Source: Stenomitos frigidus ULC18
GTDB lineage: Bacteria > Cyanobacteriota > Cyanobacteriia > Leptolyngbyales > Leptolyngbyaceae
DNA: 54,495 nt
Direction of reading: 5' to 3'
Assembly: GCF_003003795.1 (NCBI RefSeq)
Contig: NZ_PVWK01000157.1
Location: 1-54,495, forward strand
Numbering within the stretch: position 1 is the stretch's first letter; the number at the start of each line of letters is the position of its first letter. Under the pieces are notes generated by a model, which worked only from the letters and a program-made list of their open reading frames with translations, was not told the origin of the DNA and did not search any database. Of the stretch, positions 47,801-54,495 are shown one piece after another. The translations under genes and the position numbers were made by a program.

Positions 47801-48038
47801 GCCCTGTGCCACACAGCACAATGAACGCCCCAAACATGATGAAGACTTTGGAGAACGGGACGTCTTGACGCTTGTGAACAAAGTAGACCAGCATGGCTGG
47901 GATGGAAAAATAAGCGATCGCAATCAGCGCATTACTCACAACATGCAGCCCAACTAATGGCGTCTGCCACAAATAGCAGTACCCATGCGGCATATAAGCA
48001 TTGGGCGAGAACAAATTCTGCAGCAATTCCAGCATCAT
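44868..48038 (-). CDS. Ethylene-receptor-like hybrid histidine kinase with two GAF domains
   Basis: The 1056-residue protein starts with three membrane helices that match the plant ETR1 ethylene-binding domain (AYFSIP at 42-47, [10 protein letters not shown] at 71-80, copper ligands Cys76 and His80). The position of ETR1 Asp25 is Asn36. Then come GAF1 (about 150-300), a coiled coil, a phytochrome-like GAF2 (360-540) with Cys479 in [14 protein letters not shown], HisKA with [13 protein letters not shown] (His576), HATPase and a receiver domain (phospho-Asp in [11 protein letters not shown]). The layout resembles cyanobacterial Slr1212 (UirS/SynEtr1). The receiver kinase gene is downstream. Confidence 0.9.
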   Translation of the reverse strand: MMLELLQNLFSPNAYMPHGYCYLWQTPLVGLHVVSNALIAIAYFSIPAMLVYFVHKRQDVPFSKVFIMFGAFIVLCGTGHLLDIWTLWHPAYWLAGGVRALTALVSCYTALQLLTLLPQFLALKTPDQLEAINQKLQQEIVERQRAEATLQSIVAGTASATGKAFFPALVKHLAIALDVPYVIVAQRLPEQPTELKTLAVWAHETLAENLTIPLLGNPCGAVIQDGCLCYYPDTLQERFPTSAIVKDLQAESYLGMPLVNAAGHVIGHLSLLHSQPLALDENKYALVSVFATRAAAELERQWAEQARNYAYEALEFRVEERTTELIEINTALETEIQERIAAEAELQRMAELERATTRVILRMRQSLDLDDIFSTTTIEVRQAMRCDRALIYRFNPDWSGNVVAESVGAGWNAIIPFRLDDPALVTTAVDQPDCIIKRLDGNAVLIQDTYLQANEGGLYREKANYCCVPDVYAAGFDTCYLELLESLQARAYITVPIFCGNQLWGLLSAYQNTLPRQWQEAEIRVVSQISSQLGVAVQQAELFAQTQQQSVALQQAKELADDANRAKSEFLANMSHELRTPLNAVLGFSQLMSCDASLTQKQQEHLQTINRSGEHLLKLINDVLEMSKIEAGRLSLDTDHFDLYNLLHNLEEMLQLRAETKHLQFTIECSNDVPKWVIADEGKLQQVLINLLGNAIKFTQQGIIILKLSKGIELPRYLHFKKAASEPRMILHFEVEDTGAGMTLAEQQSLFKPFEQTRAGLLSAEGTGLGLAISQKFVQLMGGEITVTSQRDQGSVFSFDIPVGYDPSITTDTLRSSTQTVIGLAPNQPIYRILIAEDNATNRYLLSQILNLQGLELKEVDNGLDAIALCREWRPHLILMDMRMPVLNGVEATQQIKADAHIQDTIIIALTASAFEEQRQVFLAVGCDDFLSKPFQRHTLFAKISQHLGVQYLYAVTESAQIRSLQQRNQQTSQLTEEALQATLAALSATWRLQLYHAALECSDARVLELLQQIPSAHTALKDALIELAEGFQFDQILTMLAMPDFVINDAESFST

Positions 48039-48567
48039 CTTAAAAGTGAGACTCCCCAGGTGTGGCGAATGTGGCGACTTTAGTTATTACAGCCGGTTGC
48101 AAATGGGTCAGCCACAGTGCGAGCGTCCTGCTCGCAGACGTGAGTGAGATGCGCACACTCAGTTGATGTGACCGATTCCAACGAAAATTTCTGTTAAGGA
48201 AGCGTGTTGTCAAAAACCCTGCCCTATTCCAACAAACTTGAAGAAGCGATGCATCCAATACCCATCGGGATCGAGACACTGAGCAACTTACTGCAAAATT
48301 CTCACCACAATCACAGGAGTATGGACGGGTAGTGCGCCCTACAAACAGCCTGCTTTGTGCGAGTGCTTTAGAAATGACTTAAAACTAGCTGCAATTCTAT
48401 CTCAGGTTAAACGCGACACCCTACTCCTTAAGATTTAATTTAACGGTATGCAAATCAGAAAGGCTGGTATTGTGCCAAGTCTACTCTGGAAAAACTTTTT
48501 AAGGGGTTTCAACTTTAGGAAAGGCCAGAAGCCATTCCCTAGCTGCCAATTCCAAAGTGGTAGCTAA
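48039..48567. other. Intergenic region, no gene seen
   Basis: About 530 bases between two minus-strand genes. Short open frames here show no ribosome site or family motif. No strong hairpin is apparent. Confidence 0.4.
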
Positions 48568-49404
48568 TTAAGCACGATCGTGCTGAGTCAATAGCCCTTG
48601 AGAAGGACTGAACAGCAACGCCAAGAGCAGCAAGCCAAAACTTAGCAGCACAATACAGGGCCCTGACGGTACATTCAGGTAATAGCTGACATACATGCCG
48701 CTAACACTGGCAACCACACCAATCACCGCTCCTAAGCCCATCATTTGATGCAGTTCCTTCACCAGCAAATACGCCGTTGTGCCCGGCCCAATTAGCATAG
48801 CAACGACCAGCACAACGCCCACAGTCTGCATACTGGCAATAATCGTGAGCGTCACAGCAGCCATTAAACCAAGATAAAGGCTCTCAACTGGTAACCCGAT
48901 CGCCTGTGCACCCAACGGATCAAAGGTATAAAATAAAAGTTCTTTGTAGAAAACTCGTACCAGCAGCAACACCATCGCTGTAATCAGCGCCGTCCGCACC
49001 ACATCCTGCCAGGTCACACCTAAAATATCGCCAAACAGAAAGCTATCTAAATCAAGCTTGTTGCGTAAAAGCGTCAGCAGCAAAATACCCAACGCGAAAA
49101 AGCTGCTAAACACGATCGCCATCGCCGCATCCACCTTAATGCGAGTTTGAGAACGCAGCCAGGCAATCAAAAAAGCGCTGATAATGCCAGAGACAAAAGC
49201 ACCGATCAAAATATTGATTCGCAGAAAAAAGGCGATCGCCAGTCCCGGTAGCACCGAATGTGCCATCACATCCCCCAGAAGCGACATCCGCTGGACAATC
49301 AGGTAAGCCCCAATGATGGGACATAGAATCCCAATCAGAACGCCAACGGCTAGAGCGTTTCGCATAAATTCAAAGCCAAGCGGCTCAAGTAGCCAGTCGA
49401 GCAT
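48568..49404 (-). CDS. znuB: Metal ABC transporter permease (ZnuB/MntB family)
   Basis: The 278-residue protein is a polytopic inner-membrane permease of the Zn/Mn/Fe family: MRNALAVGVLIGILCPIIGAY near the start, QRMSLLGDVMAHSVLPG and several further helices. It forms the channel for the ATPase and binding protein encoded next to it. The ATPase gene is 106 bases upstream on the same strand. Metal cannot be told from this subunit; a Zur-like box in the promoter favours zinc. Confidence 0.9.
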   Translation of the reverse strand: MLDWLLEPLGFEFMRNALAVGVLIGILCPIIGAYLIVQRMSLLGDVMAHSVLPGLAIAFFLRINILIGAFVSGIISAFLIAWLRSQTRIKVDAAMAIVFSSFFALGILLLTLLRNKLDLDSFLFGDILGVTWQDVVRTALITAMVLLLVRVFYKELLFYTFDPLGAQAIGLPVESLYLGLMAAVTLTIIASMQTVGVVLVVAMLIGPGTTAYLLVKELHQMMGLGAVIGVVASVSGMYVSYYLNVPSGPCIVLLSFGLLLLALLFSPSQGLLTQHDRA

Positions 49405-49510
49405 AAGAGGTTAGAGGGATGAGGGATGAAGAGAATTTTGAGTTTTGAATTTTGAGTTTTGAATTAACTTTGACCACCGGCTACCGACCACTGACTCCTG
49501 AATCCTGCTT

Positions 49511-50260
49511 CTAACAGAAAAAATTACTTTCTAATGAATCATGAAAATGCGGCAATGCTGGCGGAATGCCGTAGGCAACTTGAATATTTTTCTGAGTCAT
49601 CACTTCTGTTGGTGATCCATGTGCAATCAACCGCTGGTTGAGTAAGAGTAACTGGTCATAGTGATTGAGAATACCGCCCCATTCATGACAGCTAACCAGA
49701 AGGGTTTTACCCTGAGCTTTCAGTTCGTCGTAAATTTGAAAAATTAACGCTTCAGTTTTCTTATCGACAGCGGCAAGTGGTTCATCTAGCAGCAGTAAAT
49801 CGGCTTGCTGCGCGATCGCCCTCGCCAGAAAAACCCGTTGTTGCTGCCCGCCAGACAGCGATCCGATCGGGCGATCGCGCAAATCTAGCATTTCAACGCG
49901 TTGCAACGAGTCTCTGACGATGTCCCGCGACTGGCGGCTGGGCGATCGGAACCACCCAGTGTGAGGAGTGCGCGCCATCATTACTACATTCCAGACGGTA
50001 ATCGGGTAATCCCAATCGATTTGCGATCGCTGTGGCACATAAGCGACTCGCCGAAGCTGCTGTTTGAGTGGCTTATTTCGATAAAGCACCTGCCCCGCCT
50101 GTGTTGGAATCAACCCCAGCAACGCTTTAATAAGCGTACTCTTACCCGCTCCATTCGGACCAATCAGCCCCACCAATGAGCCACTGGGTAGCCTGAAACC
50201 AATATCGTCAAGCGCTTGTAACCGACGGTAATTGACAGTGAGATGCTGAACCTGTAGCAT
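49511..50260 (-). CDS. znuC: Metal ABC transporter ATP-binding protein (ZnuC family)
   Basis: The 249-residue ATPase shows Walker A GPNGAGKST, signature LSGGQQQRVFLARAIA and Walker B LLLLDEPLAAVD. Homology to ZnuC/MntA/TroB-type ATPases fits its neighbours. It is the first gene of the minus-strand unit, with the permease next, and shares a 53-base divergent promoter with the binding-protein gene. Confidence 0.92.
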   Translation of the reverse strand: MLQVQHLTVNYRRLQALDDIGFRLPSGSLVGLIGPNGAGKSTLIKALLGLIPTQAGQVLYRNKPLKQQLRRVAYVPQRSQIDWDYPITVWNVVMMARTPHTGWFRSPSRQSRDIVRDSLQRVEMLDLRDRPIGSLSGGQQQRVFLARAIAQQADLLLLDEPLAAVDKKTEALIFQIYDELKAQGKTLLVSCHEWGGILNHYDQLLLLNQRLIAHGSPTEVMTQKNIQVAYGIPPALPHFHDSLESNFFC

Positions 50261-50276
50261 GACGATTTAGATAGAA

Positions 50277-50291
50277 TGAGAATCATTTTCA
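50277..50291. promoter_or_regulatory. Zur-type operator in divergent promoter
   Basis: TGAGAATCATTTTCA is a 7-1-7 inverted repeat with one mismatch (TGAGAAT against ATTTTCA) and closely matches the cyanobacterial Zur box pattern TGATAATNATTATCA. It lies between znuC (start 50260) and the binding-protein gene (start 50314), where a repressor could block both. Fur boxes are similar, so the regulator could be Fur. Confidence 0.75.
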
Positions 50292-50313
50292 TCACCATAC
50301 CGGAAGTATCATC

Positions 50314-51333
50314 TTGTGTAAACCTTTGCCCCCTCGGCCAAGCCATCTAAGTGGCTTAGCTAGACTATTTTTGGTGTTCAGCTTGAGCGGTTGCGTGTCG
50401 GCACCGCTTCAATCTGCCAAACCAACAGCATCAGAGCCAACAAACGCCTCATCGGCAAGCAAGGCTCCGTCTAGTAGCGATCGCCCTCTTGTTGTCGCCA
50501 CTAACACTGTTGTTTGTGACCTGACGCGACAGATTGCCGCCGATACAGTGACGCTCAAATGTCTGATTGACGCGGGCGCTGATCCTCACGAATATAAACC
50601 GAAGCCAGAGGATAGCAAGGCGATCGAGCAAGCAAAACTGATCCTCTACGGGGGCTACAATTTCGAGCCTGAAGCGATCAGGCTCATTCAAGCGAGCGCT
50701 AATACGGCTCCCAAGGTGGCTGTGAATGAGTTGGCCGTCTCCAAACCACAACAGTTTGAAGAGCATGGCAAAACTGAGACCGATCCACATGTGTTTCACA
50801 CTGCCGCAAATGGTGCGTTAATCGCCACTGTCATTAGCAAAAGTCTGATTCAACTGCAACCCAGTCAGGTAACTCTATACGCAGCCAACACCAAAAAAGT
50901 GACTGATGAATTGACCCAAATTCATACCTGGATCAAGGCAGAAATTGCGACTATTCCTGTCAGCCAACGGAAACTTATGACGACTCACGATGCTTTTGGT
51001 TACTATTCCAAAGCCTATGGCATTCCCGTAGTTGGTGCCTTACAAGGGCTTAGTACCGACGAGAAAGCCACACCGAGCAGGGTGAAAACATTGGTTCAAG
51101 AGATCAAAGCCGCGAACGTCCCGACAATTTTTGCCGAAGCAACAATCAACCCAAAGCTCATTGAAGCTGTCGCCAACGAAGCGGGGATTAAGGTTGCAGA
51201 ACAAGAGTTATTCGCCGATGGACTGGGTGAAAAGGGCAGCAAAGGCGATACCTACCAGACGTTTTTTATCGCGAATACAAAAGCTATTGTTGAAGGCCTG
51301 GGTGGTAAGTACACGCCGTTTCAGGCAAAGTAA
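50314..51333 (+). CDS. znuA: Metal ABC transporter substrate-binding lipoprotein
   Basis: The 339-residue protein is a cluster A-I (ZnuA/TroA/PsaA-like) binding protein. A lipobox (FSLSGC) makes it a lipoprotein; a Ser/Ala/Pro-rich linker follows. Metal ligands fit ADPHEY (His), TDPHVFH (His), TTHDAFGYY (His, as in zinc-type TroA/ZnuA; manganese-type proteins such as MntC or PsaA have Glu here) and LFADGLGE (Asp). The His-rich loop usual in ZnuA is absent. Start is TTG 50314 with GGAAG seven bases upstream. Divergent from znuC, sharing the Zur-type box. Confidence 0.9.
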   Translation: MCKPLPPRPSHLSGLARLFLVFSLSGCVSAPLQSAKPTASEPTNASSASKAPSSSDRPLVVATNTVVCDLTRQIAADTVTLKCLIDAGADPHEYKPKPEDSKAIEQAKLILYGGYNFEPEAIRLIQASANTAPKVAVNELAVSKPQQFEEHGKTETDPHVFHTAANGALIATVISKSLIQLQPSQVTLYAANTKKVTDELTQIHTWIKAEIATIPVSQRKLMTTHDAFGYYSKAYGIPVVGALQGLSTDEKATPSRVKTLVQEIKAANVPTIFAEATINPKLIEAVANEAGIKVAEQELFADGLGEKGSKGDTYQTFFIANTKAIVEGLGGKYTPFQAK

Positions 51334-51529
51334 CCAGCGCATATCGCAATCCAAGTGGATTGAGAAAGCTTTTTTCCATAGGGAAGAGTTTTGCCAATCT
51401 CTTCCTTCAACAATGACTCAAGGCTGTACTATCAATGATCCCAAGCTGGAATGGGCATACTAAAGGTGAAGTAGGTGGTGCAGAGGCTTACCTGCTTGTT
51501 CATTCAGCATTAAGGCGCGTCACAAAGCT

Positions 51530-52327
51530 ATGTCTGTGCAAAAGATTCAGCTTGAAGCACTTCAAAAAATTCGGCAGCATATTCAACATGGCTTTGCACT
51601 GCCTGAATCGGAGAACCACCCCCGATCTCTAGCATCATTCGATGAAGCAATAGAGATTCCGGAACCAGACTCGCTGAGTGGTCTGGGCGATCTGTTTAAT
51701 TTTGGCAGTGCAATGGATGAGCCCACCCATGCACCAAATACTCGTGGAGAGTGGTTCATCAGTGCTACAAATCCGGGCTCAGTGCTGCAGAAACTTCCTG
51801 GCCTCACGCTCAAACCGGATGTGCGTCTAGTCTGCTACCTTCATCGGCAATTAGAGGAAGGAAGGGGGGTCATTTGGGCAGTCCCGGAGTCGCTAAGTAC
51901 CACAGCCCAACTGGAAAAAGCGCTGGCTGGCAGCGGCGATAGCACCCATCCCCCTTGCCCCGCCGGGGCTTTCACGAACCTAATGGAAGCGGTAGAAGGC
52001 GATCACTCGGCAGTTTCTTTTATCATTGCCTCTCTTCTACAACGCGAACTGGCAGAGTTTGGGTGTTTTGGCAAAGCTAGTCATTGGTCACACCATCGAC
52101 TCATTAAGGCCGTGCCAGCACAGGCACAATGGCAATGGAAAATTGAAATACCGAAAGATCTATCCCCTAAAGTGCTCTTGTTTGCTGATGGAAGAGCAGC
52201 GATCGAATTTTTTAGCTGTCGAGTGGTGCCGCCCTTGGCCCTCTTTCAACATCTTGACCAGTACTCTGAGAAAAACTATAAAGCAACCGTTTTGGATCGG
52301 GCGATCGCGATCGCTCAGCGCACATAA
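51530..52327 (+). CDS. Conserved hypothetical protein
   Basis: The 265-residue soluble protein has an acidic, low-complexity N-terminus (IEIPEPDSLSGLGDLFNFG) and a better ordered region with DVRLVCYLHRQLEEGRGVIW, SFIIASLLQRELAEFGCFG and ALFQHLDQYSEKNYKATVLD at the end. No signal peptide, membrane segment or catalytic motif is recognised. It lies 196 bases after the binding-protein gene on the same strand and converges on the next gene. Function unknown. Confidence 0.65.
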   Translation: MSVQKIQLEALQKIRQHIQHGFALPESENHPRSLASFDEAIEIPEPDSLSGLGDLFNFGSAMDEPTHAPNTRGEWFISATNPGSVLQKLPGLTLKPDVRLVCYLHRQLEEGRGVIWAVPESLSTTAQLEKALAGSGDSTHPPCPAGAFTNLMEAVEGDHSAVSFIIASLLQRELAEFGCFGKASHWSHHRLIKAVPAQAQWQWKIEIPKDLSPKVLLFADGRAAIEFFSCRVVPPLALFQHLDQYSEKNYKATVLDRAIAIAQRT

Positions 52328-52371
52328 AGCAACGACTCAAACAAAAACAGGGATTCAGGAGAAAGTAGTGG

Positions 52372-53109
52372 TCAGCGCAAGCGCACTGTGATGGTGTACG
52401 AAGGACGCTGCTTAGCTTCTCGTTGAGATTTCACTAGTCGAAACTCTGGATCTATATAAAGATGTTCTAGCTGTGGCTTTGACTTGAAGATTGTTGCAAA
52501 CCTCTTAGCAGTTTTTTGATCCAAATTTTCAAAGTCAGGCACTTCTAAAAAGTCTTTTTCTAAAGCAGCAAACGTTGACGCCTGAGCGACCTTAGTAAAC
52601 CAAGCCTCGGCTCGTTCAACGCTGAGTGGCACGTGCCCAAATCTCAACTTCTGCTTGATAACAACATTTTGTATATACCAATGCCCGTCAACTATTTGAT
52701 ATTTCTGAAGGATCATGAAGTCGTAGGCAAATAGAAAAGATGGCATGTTCTTCAGCAACGGTAGCTGCTTTCCTGGAGCATAGCGAGCCACGTTGGCGTA
52801 ATAGCCGTCATCATGAAAAATCTGGTAAGACTGCTCTCGAAGCCGTCCAGGAATCGTATCTTGAAAGGGAATGGTAGACCAAATCGGTTTCCAGGCACCG
52901 ATGACAAGCGGAACTTGCTCTTCTACTCTTACAGTAGGATTGCGGGTACTCAGTTCGTCAAACACTGGTTTCAGCGTATCCTTAAAAAACTGTACTTTTT
53001 GACTGAGAGAATCAGTATCCCGGTTTGCAGTCAATCGCAATAGTTCTTGCTTCAGCGCTTCTGTCGACAGTTGGTGCAACTGCTCCGAACTTAGAACATT
53101 TTCTACCAT
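52372..53109 (-). CDS. Hypothetical protein, possibly fibrillin/PAP-like
   Basis: The 245-residue protein begins with helices (LSTEALKQELLRLTANRD), then a beta-rich part with VIGAWKPIWSTIPFQDTIPG and QSYQIFHDDGYYANVARYAP. The order of helix then a W...W/Y beta core loosely recalls plastid-lipid-associated (fibrillin) proteins, but I would not claim this. No signal peptide. Same strand as upp, 55 bases downstream of its stop, so the two may be co-transcribed. Confidence 0.6.
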   Translation of the reverse strand: MVENVLSSEQLHQLSTEALKQELLRLTANRDTDSLSQKVQFFKDTLKPVFDELSTRNPTVRVEEQVPLVIGAWKPIWSTIPFQDTIPGRLREQSYQIFHDDGYYANVARYAPGKQLPLLKNMPSFLFAYDFMILQKYQIVDGHWYIQNVVIKQKLRFGHVPLSVERAEAWFTKVAQASTFAALEKDFLEVPDFENLDQKTAKRFATIFKSKPQLEHLYIDPEFRLVKSQREAKQRPSYTITVRLR

Positions 53110-53164
53110 ACAATTACCGTTCTATTCGTTACTCGCACAAACGTACAGTACTGCACCATAAACC

Positions 53165-53800
53165 CTATTTCGTTCCGAATAAACGATCACCTGCGTCACC
53201 TAACCCCGGCACAATATACCCGTGTTCGTCTAGTTTCTCATCGATCGCTGCTGTGAAAATCGGTACATCCGGATGCTGCTCGTGAAAGTTACTGATACCT
53301 TCAGGTGCTGCTAATAGACACACCAGTTTGAGCGATCGTGGGTTAATTTCTTTCAGGCGCTGCACTGCTGCAGCTGCAGAATTTCCTGTAGCAACCATCG
53401 GGTCGACTACGATCATATCGCGCTCCTGAATATCATGTGGCACTTTAAAGTAGTACTCCACTGGTTCTAGAGTTGTCGGTTCGCGGTACAAGCCAATGTG
53501 CCCAACTCTTGCAGACGGCATCAGTTGTAGCATTCCATCCAAAATACCCTGCCCTGCACGCATGATAGAAACAATCACAAGCTTTTTGTCAGAAGCCAAC
53601 ACAGGTGCATTCATAAGACATAGCGGCGTATTAATTGATTCATACTTGAGTGGCAAATCGCGCGTTACCTCATAAGCCAACAACATACTAATCTCAGTCA
53701 TAAGTAACCGAAACTTAGCAGTGCTGGTTTCAGCTCGGCGCATCAGAGTCAATTTGTGTTGAATCAGAGGATGCCCAATAACGGTGACGCTAGATGCCAT
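53165..53800 (-). CDS. upp: Uracil phosphoribosyltransferase
   Basis: Upp makes UMP from uracil and PRPP in pyrimidine salvage. Using ATG 53800 the product is 211 residues, close to the family's 208-210. The start [34 protein letters not shown], the PRPP loop [15 protein letters not shown] and the C-terminal [14 protein letters not shown] are all typical. The TTG at 53824 is unlikely. It is followed by the hypothetical gene on the same strand. Confidence 0.96.
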   Translation of the reverse strand: MASSVTVIGHPLIQHKLTLMRRAETSTAKFRLLMTEISMLLAYEVTRDLPLKYESINTPLCLMNAPVLASDKKLVIVSIMRAGQGILDGMLQLMPSARVGHIGLYREPTTLEPVEYYFKVPHDIQERDMIVVDPMVATGNSAAAAVQRLKEINPRSLKLVCLLAAPEGISNFHEQHPDVPIFTAAIDEKLDEHGYIVPGLGDAGDRLFGTK

Positions 53801-53901
53801 AAATGAAATCTCTTGTAGATGCAATTAAATATGAGGCTAGCTTAATTAATTCACAACAAACATGCTAAGGTAGCCTCCGCAGCAAGACTCTAATAGGTCA
53901 A

Positions 53902-54339
53902 TCAAGGCAAATACTTTTGCACAACACCCCATCCCGTTAATGAGACCCAAAGTAATCCAAGAAACAAGACTAAATTGGTGCTGACATGAAGTGACCTCGC
54001 CCAAGGACGCATCAGATTGATTTGCATGGCACTCCACGCAGAGAGAAACATCAGACTGGCAACAGCTAGTCCTGCGAGTAAGTGCCAGGAATGTCCTAAG
54101 CTTCCAAAGTGCCCTAATGTACCAACAATACCAATGCCCAAAAGCAGCAACACTAGCACTATCATTACACCACCAGTTGTAGCGTGCAAGGGGCGTAACC
54201 AAGAAGCGCGAAATTGCTGTTGCTGCCGCTTAGCAAAGATCAATATACCCGTAATAGCCAATATGCAATACGCTGCGAGCGCAAATCCCATTGACCATGC
54301 CGCAATTTTCCAAAGCCAGATAAAAGAAGGTAAATTCAT
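53902..54339 (-). CDS. DUF4079-like membrane protein
   Basis: The 145-residue protein has four hydrophobic segments (MNLPSFIWLWKIAAWSMGFA; GGVMIVLVLLLLGIGIV; WHLLAGLAVASLMFL; NLVLFLGLLWVSLTGWGVV) joined by short polar loops with His residues (LRPLHATTGG, LGHSWH, RSLHVST), which fits the cyanobacterial/plant DUF4079 family, of unknown function. Spaced histidines in the helices could bind heme, which is only a guess. The start ATG 54339 is clear. Confidence 0.8.
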   Translation of the reverse strand: MNLPSFIWLWKIAAWSMGFALAAYCILAITGILIFAKRQQQQFRASWLRPLHATTGGVMIVLVLLLLGIGIVGTLGHFGSLGHSWHLLAGLAVASLMFLSAWSAMQINLMRPWARSLHVSTNLVLFLGLLWVSLTGWGVVQKYLP

Positions 54340-54412
54340 CAGTTAAAACCAAAAACCTTCTTTATCTTGCATATAGATAGAGCAAGAAAGCGAATTAAAT
54401 TTAAGCAAGTAT

Positions 54413-54463
54413 GACACAACTAGAGCGGCATTCTTATTGAAAGAATGCCGCTCTAGTTGTCAT
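54413..54463. terminator. Long hairpin at the right edge
   Basis: CTAGAGCGGCATTCTT (54420-54435) and its exact complement (54441-54456) surround a five-base loop; four more outer pairs follow, then with a two-base bulge the stem reaches ATGACA/TGTCAT. It lies about 75 bases upstream of the DUF4079-like gene. It could terminate a minus-strand gene lying to the right of the window. No T-run is seen. Confidence 0.75.
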
Positions 54464-54495
54464 TAATTAACCTGGCACCGAGCTATTTTTGCAGG

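Overview
The window is cyanobacterial chromosome. The evidence is gene content: a cytochrome b6f small subunit (PetM), Psb29/Thf1, NdhD, a Gap2-type photosynthetic GAPDH, CP12, a class II FBPase/SBPase, ferredoxin-sulfite reductase, and several families seen mainly in cyanobacteria. The palindrome GCGATCGC (HIP1, e.g. 3409-3416 and 4340-4347) is also very frequent. Heptamer tandem repeats, degenerate purine/pyrimidine-rich repeats and many multidomain histidine kinases suggest a filamentous, Leptolyngbya-like organism, but no marker gene fixes the genus. I found no rRNA, tRNA, CRISPR array, transposase or prophage.

Layout. 1-3.7 kb: a membrane-anchored alpha/beta hydrolase and a secreted acidic protein. 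3.7-17.1 kb: housekeeping and carbon-fixation genes: mnmE, gap2, nadD, murC-murB, hemA, FBPase/SBPase, cp12, a glutaredoxin, tadA, an acyltransferase, a low-Mr tyrosine phosphatase and a YbaB protein. 17.5-31 kb: conserved hypotheticals, ygfZ, ndhD, petM, psb29, a LysM-M23 peptidase, an HtrA protease, sulfite reductase, a coiled-coil protein and a small outer-membrane barrel protein. 31.3-48 kb: a signalling region with five histidine kinases, CheR and CheB in one tight row, a Nif11 protein, an FG-GAP/metalloprotease-like protein and an ethylene-receptor-like hybrid kinase. 48.5-51.3 kb: a metal ABC transporter (permease, ATPase, divergent lipoprotein) with a Zur-like box in the divergent promoter. 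51.5-54.3 kb: two hypotheticals, upp and a DUF4079-like membrane protein.

How the genes work together. Gap2, FBPase/SBPase and CP12 are three of the redox-controlled parts of the Calvin cycle and sit within 8.4 kb. MurC and MurB are consecutive early peptidoglycan steps. HemA starts tetrapyrrole synthesis; Sir supplies reduced sulfur. Hybrid kinase - CheR - CheB - REC/PAS kinase looks like one transcription unit and has no chemoreceptor, CheA or CheW nearby.

Most interesting signals: (1) one degenerate repeat family (GGGGAGA-type tracts, GCGGTCA units, ACTCCTG units, GGGTGTC units) lies between genes and also in frame inside nadD, a hybrid kinase and mnmE, and forms the apparent start of tadA; (2) a ribbon-helix-helix-like tail on sulfite reductase; (3) an ethylene-receptor-like kinase in which the position of the copper-site Asp is Asn and whose second GAF domain keeps a phytochrome-like Cys; (4) two interlocked exact inverted repeats downstream of a kinase, with pseudoknot or switch topology; (5) a 7-1-7 Zur-type operator. 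I do not see a clear, wholly new multi-gene system. The CheR/CheB/hybrid-kinase row without a receptor is the nearest candidate.
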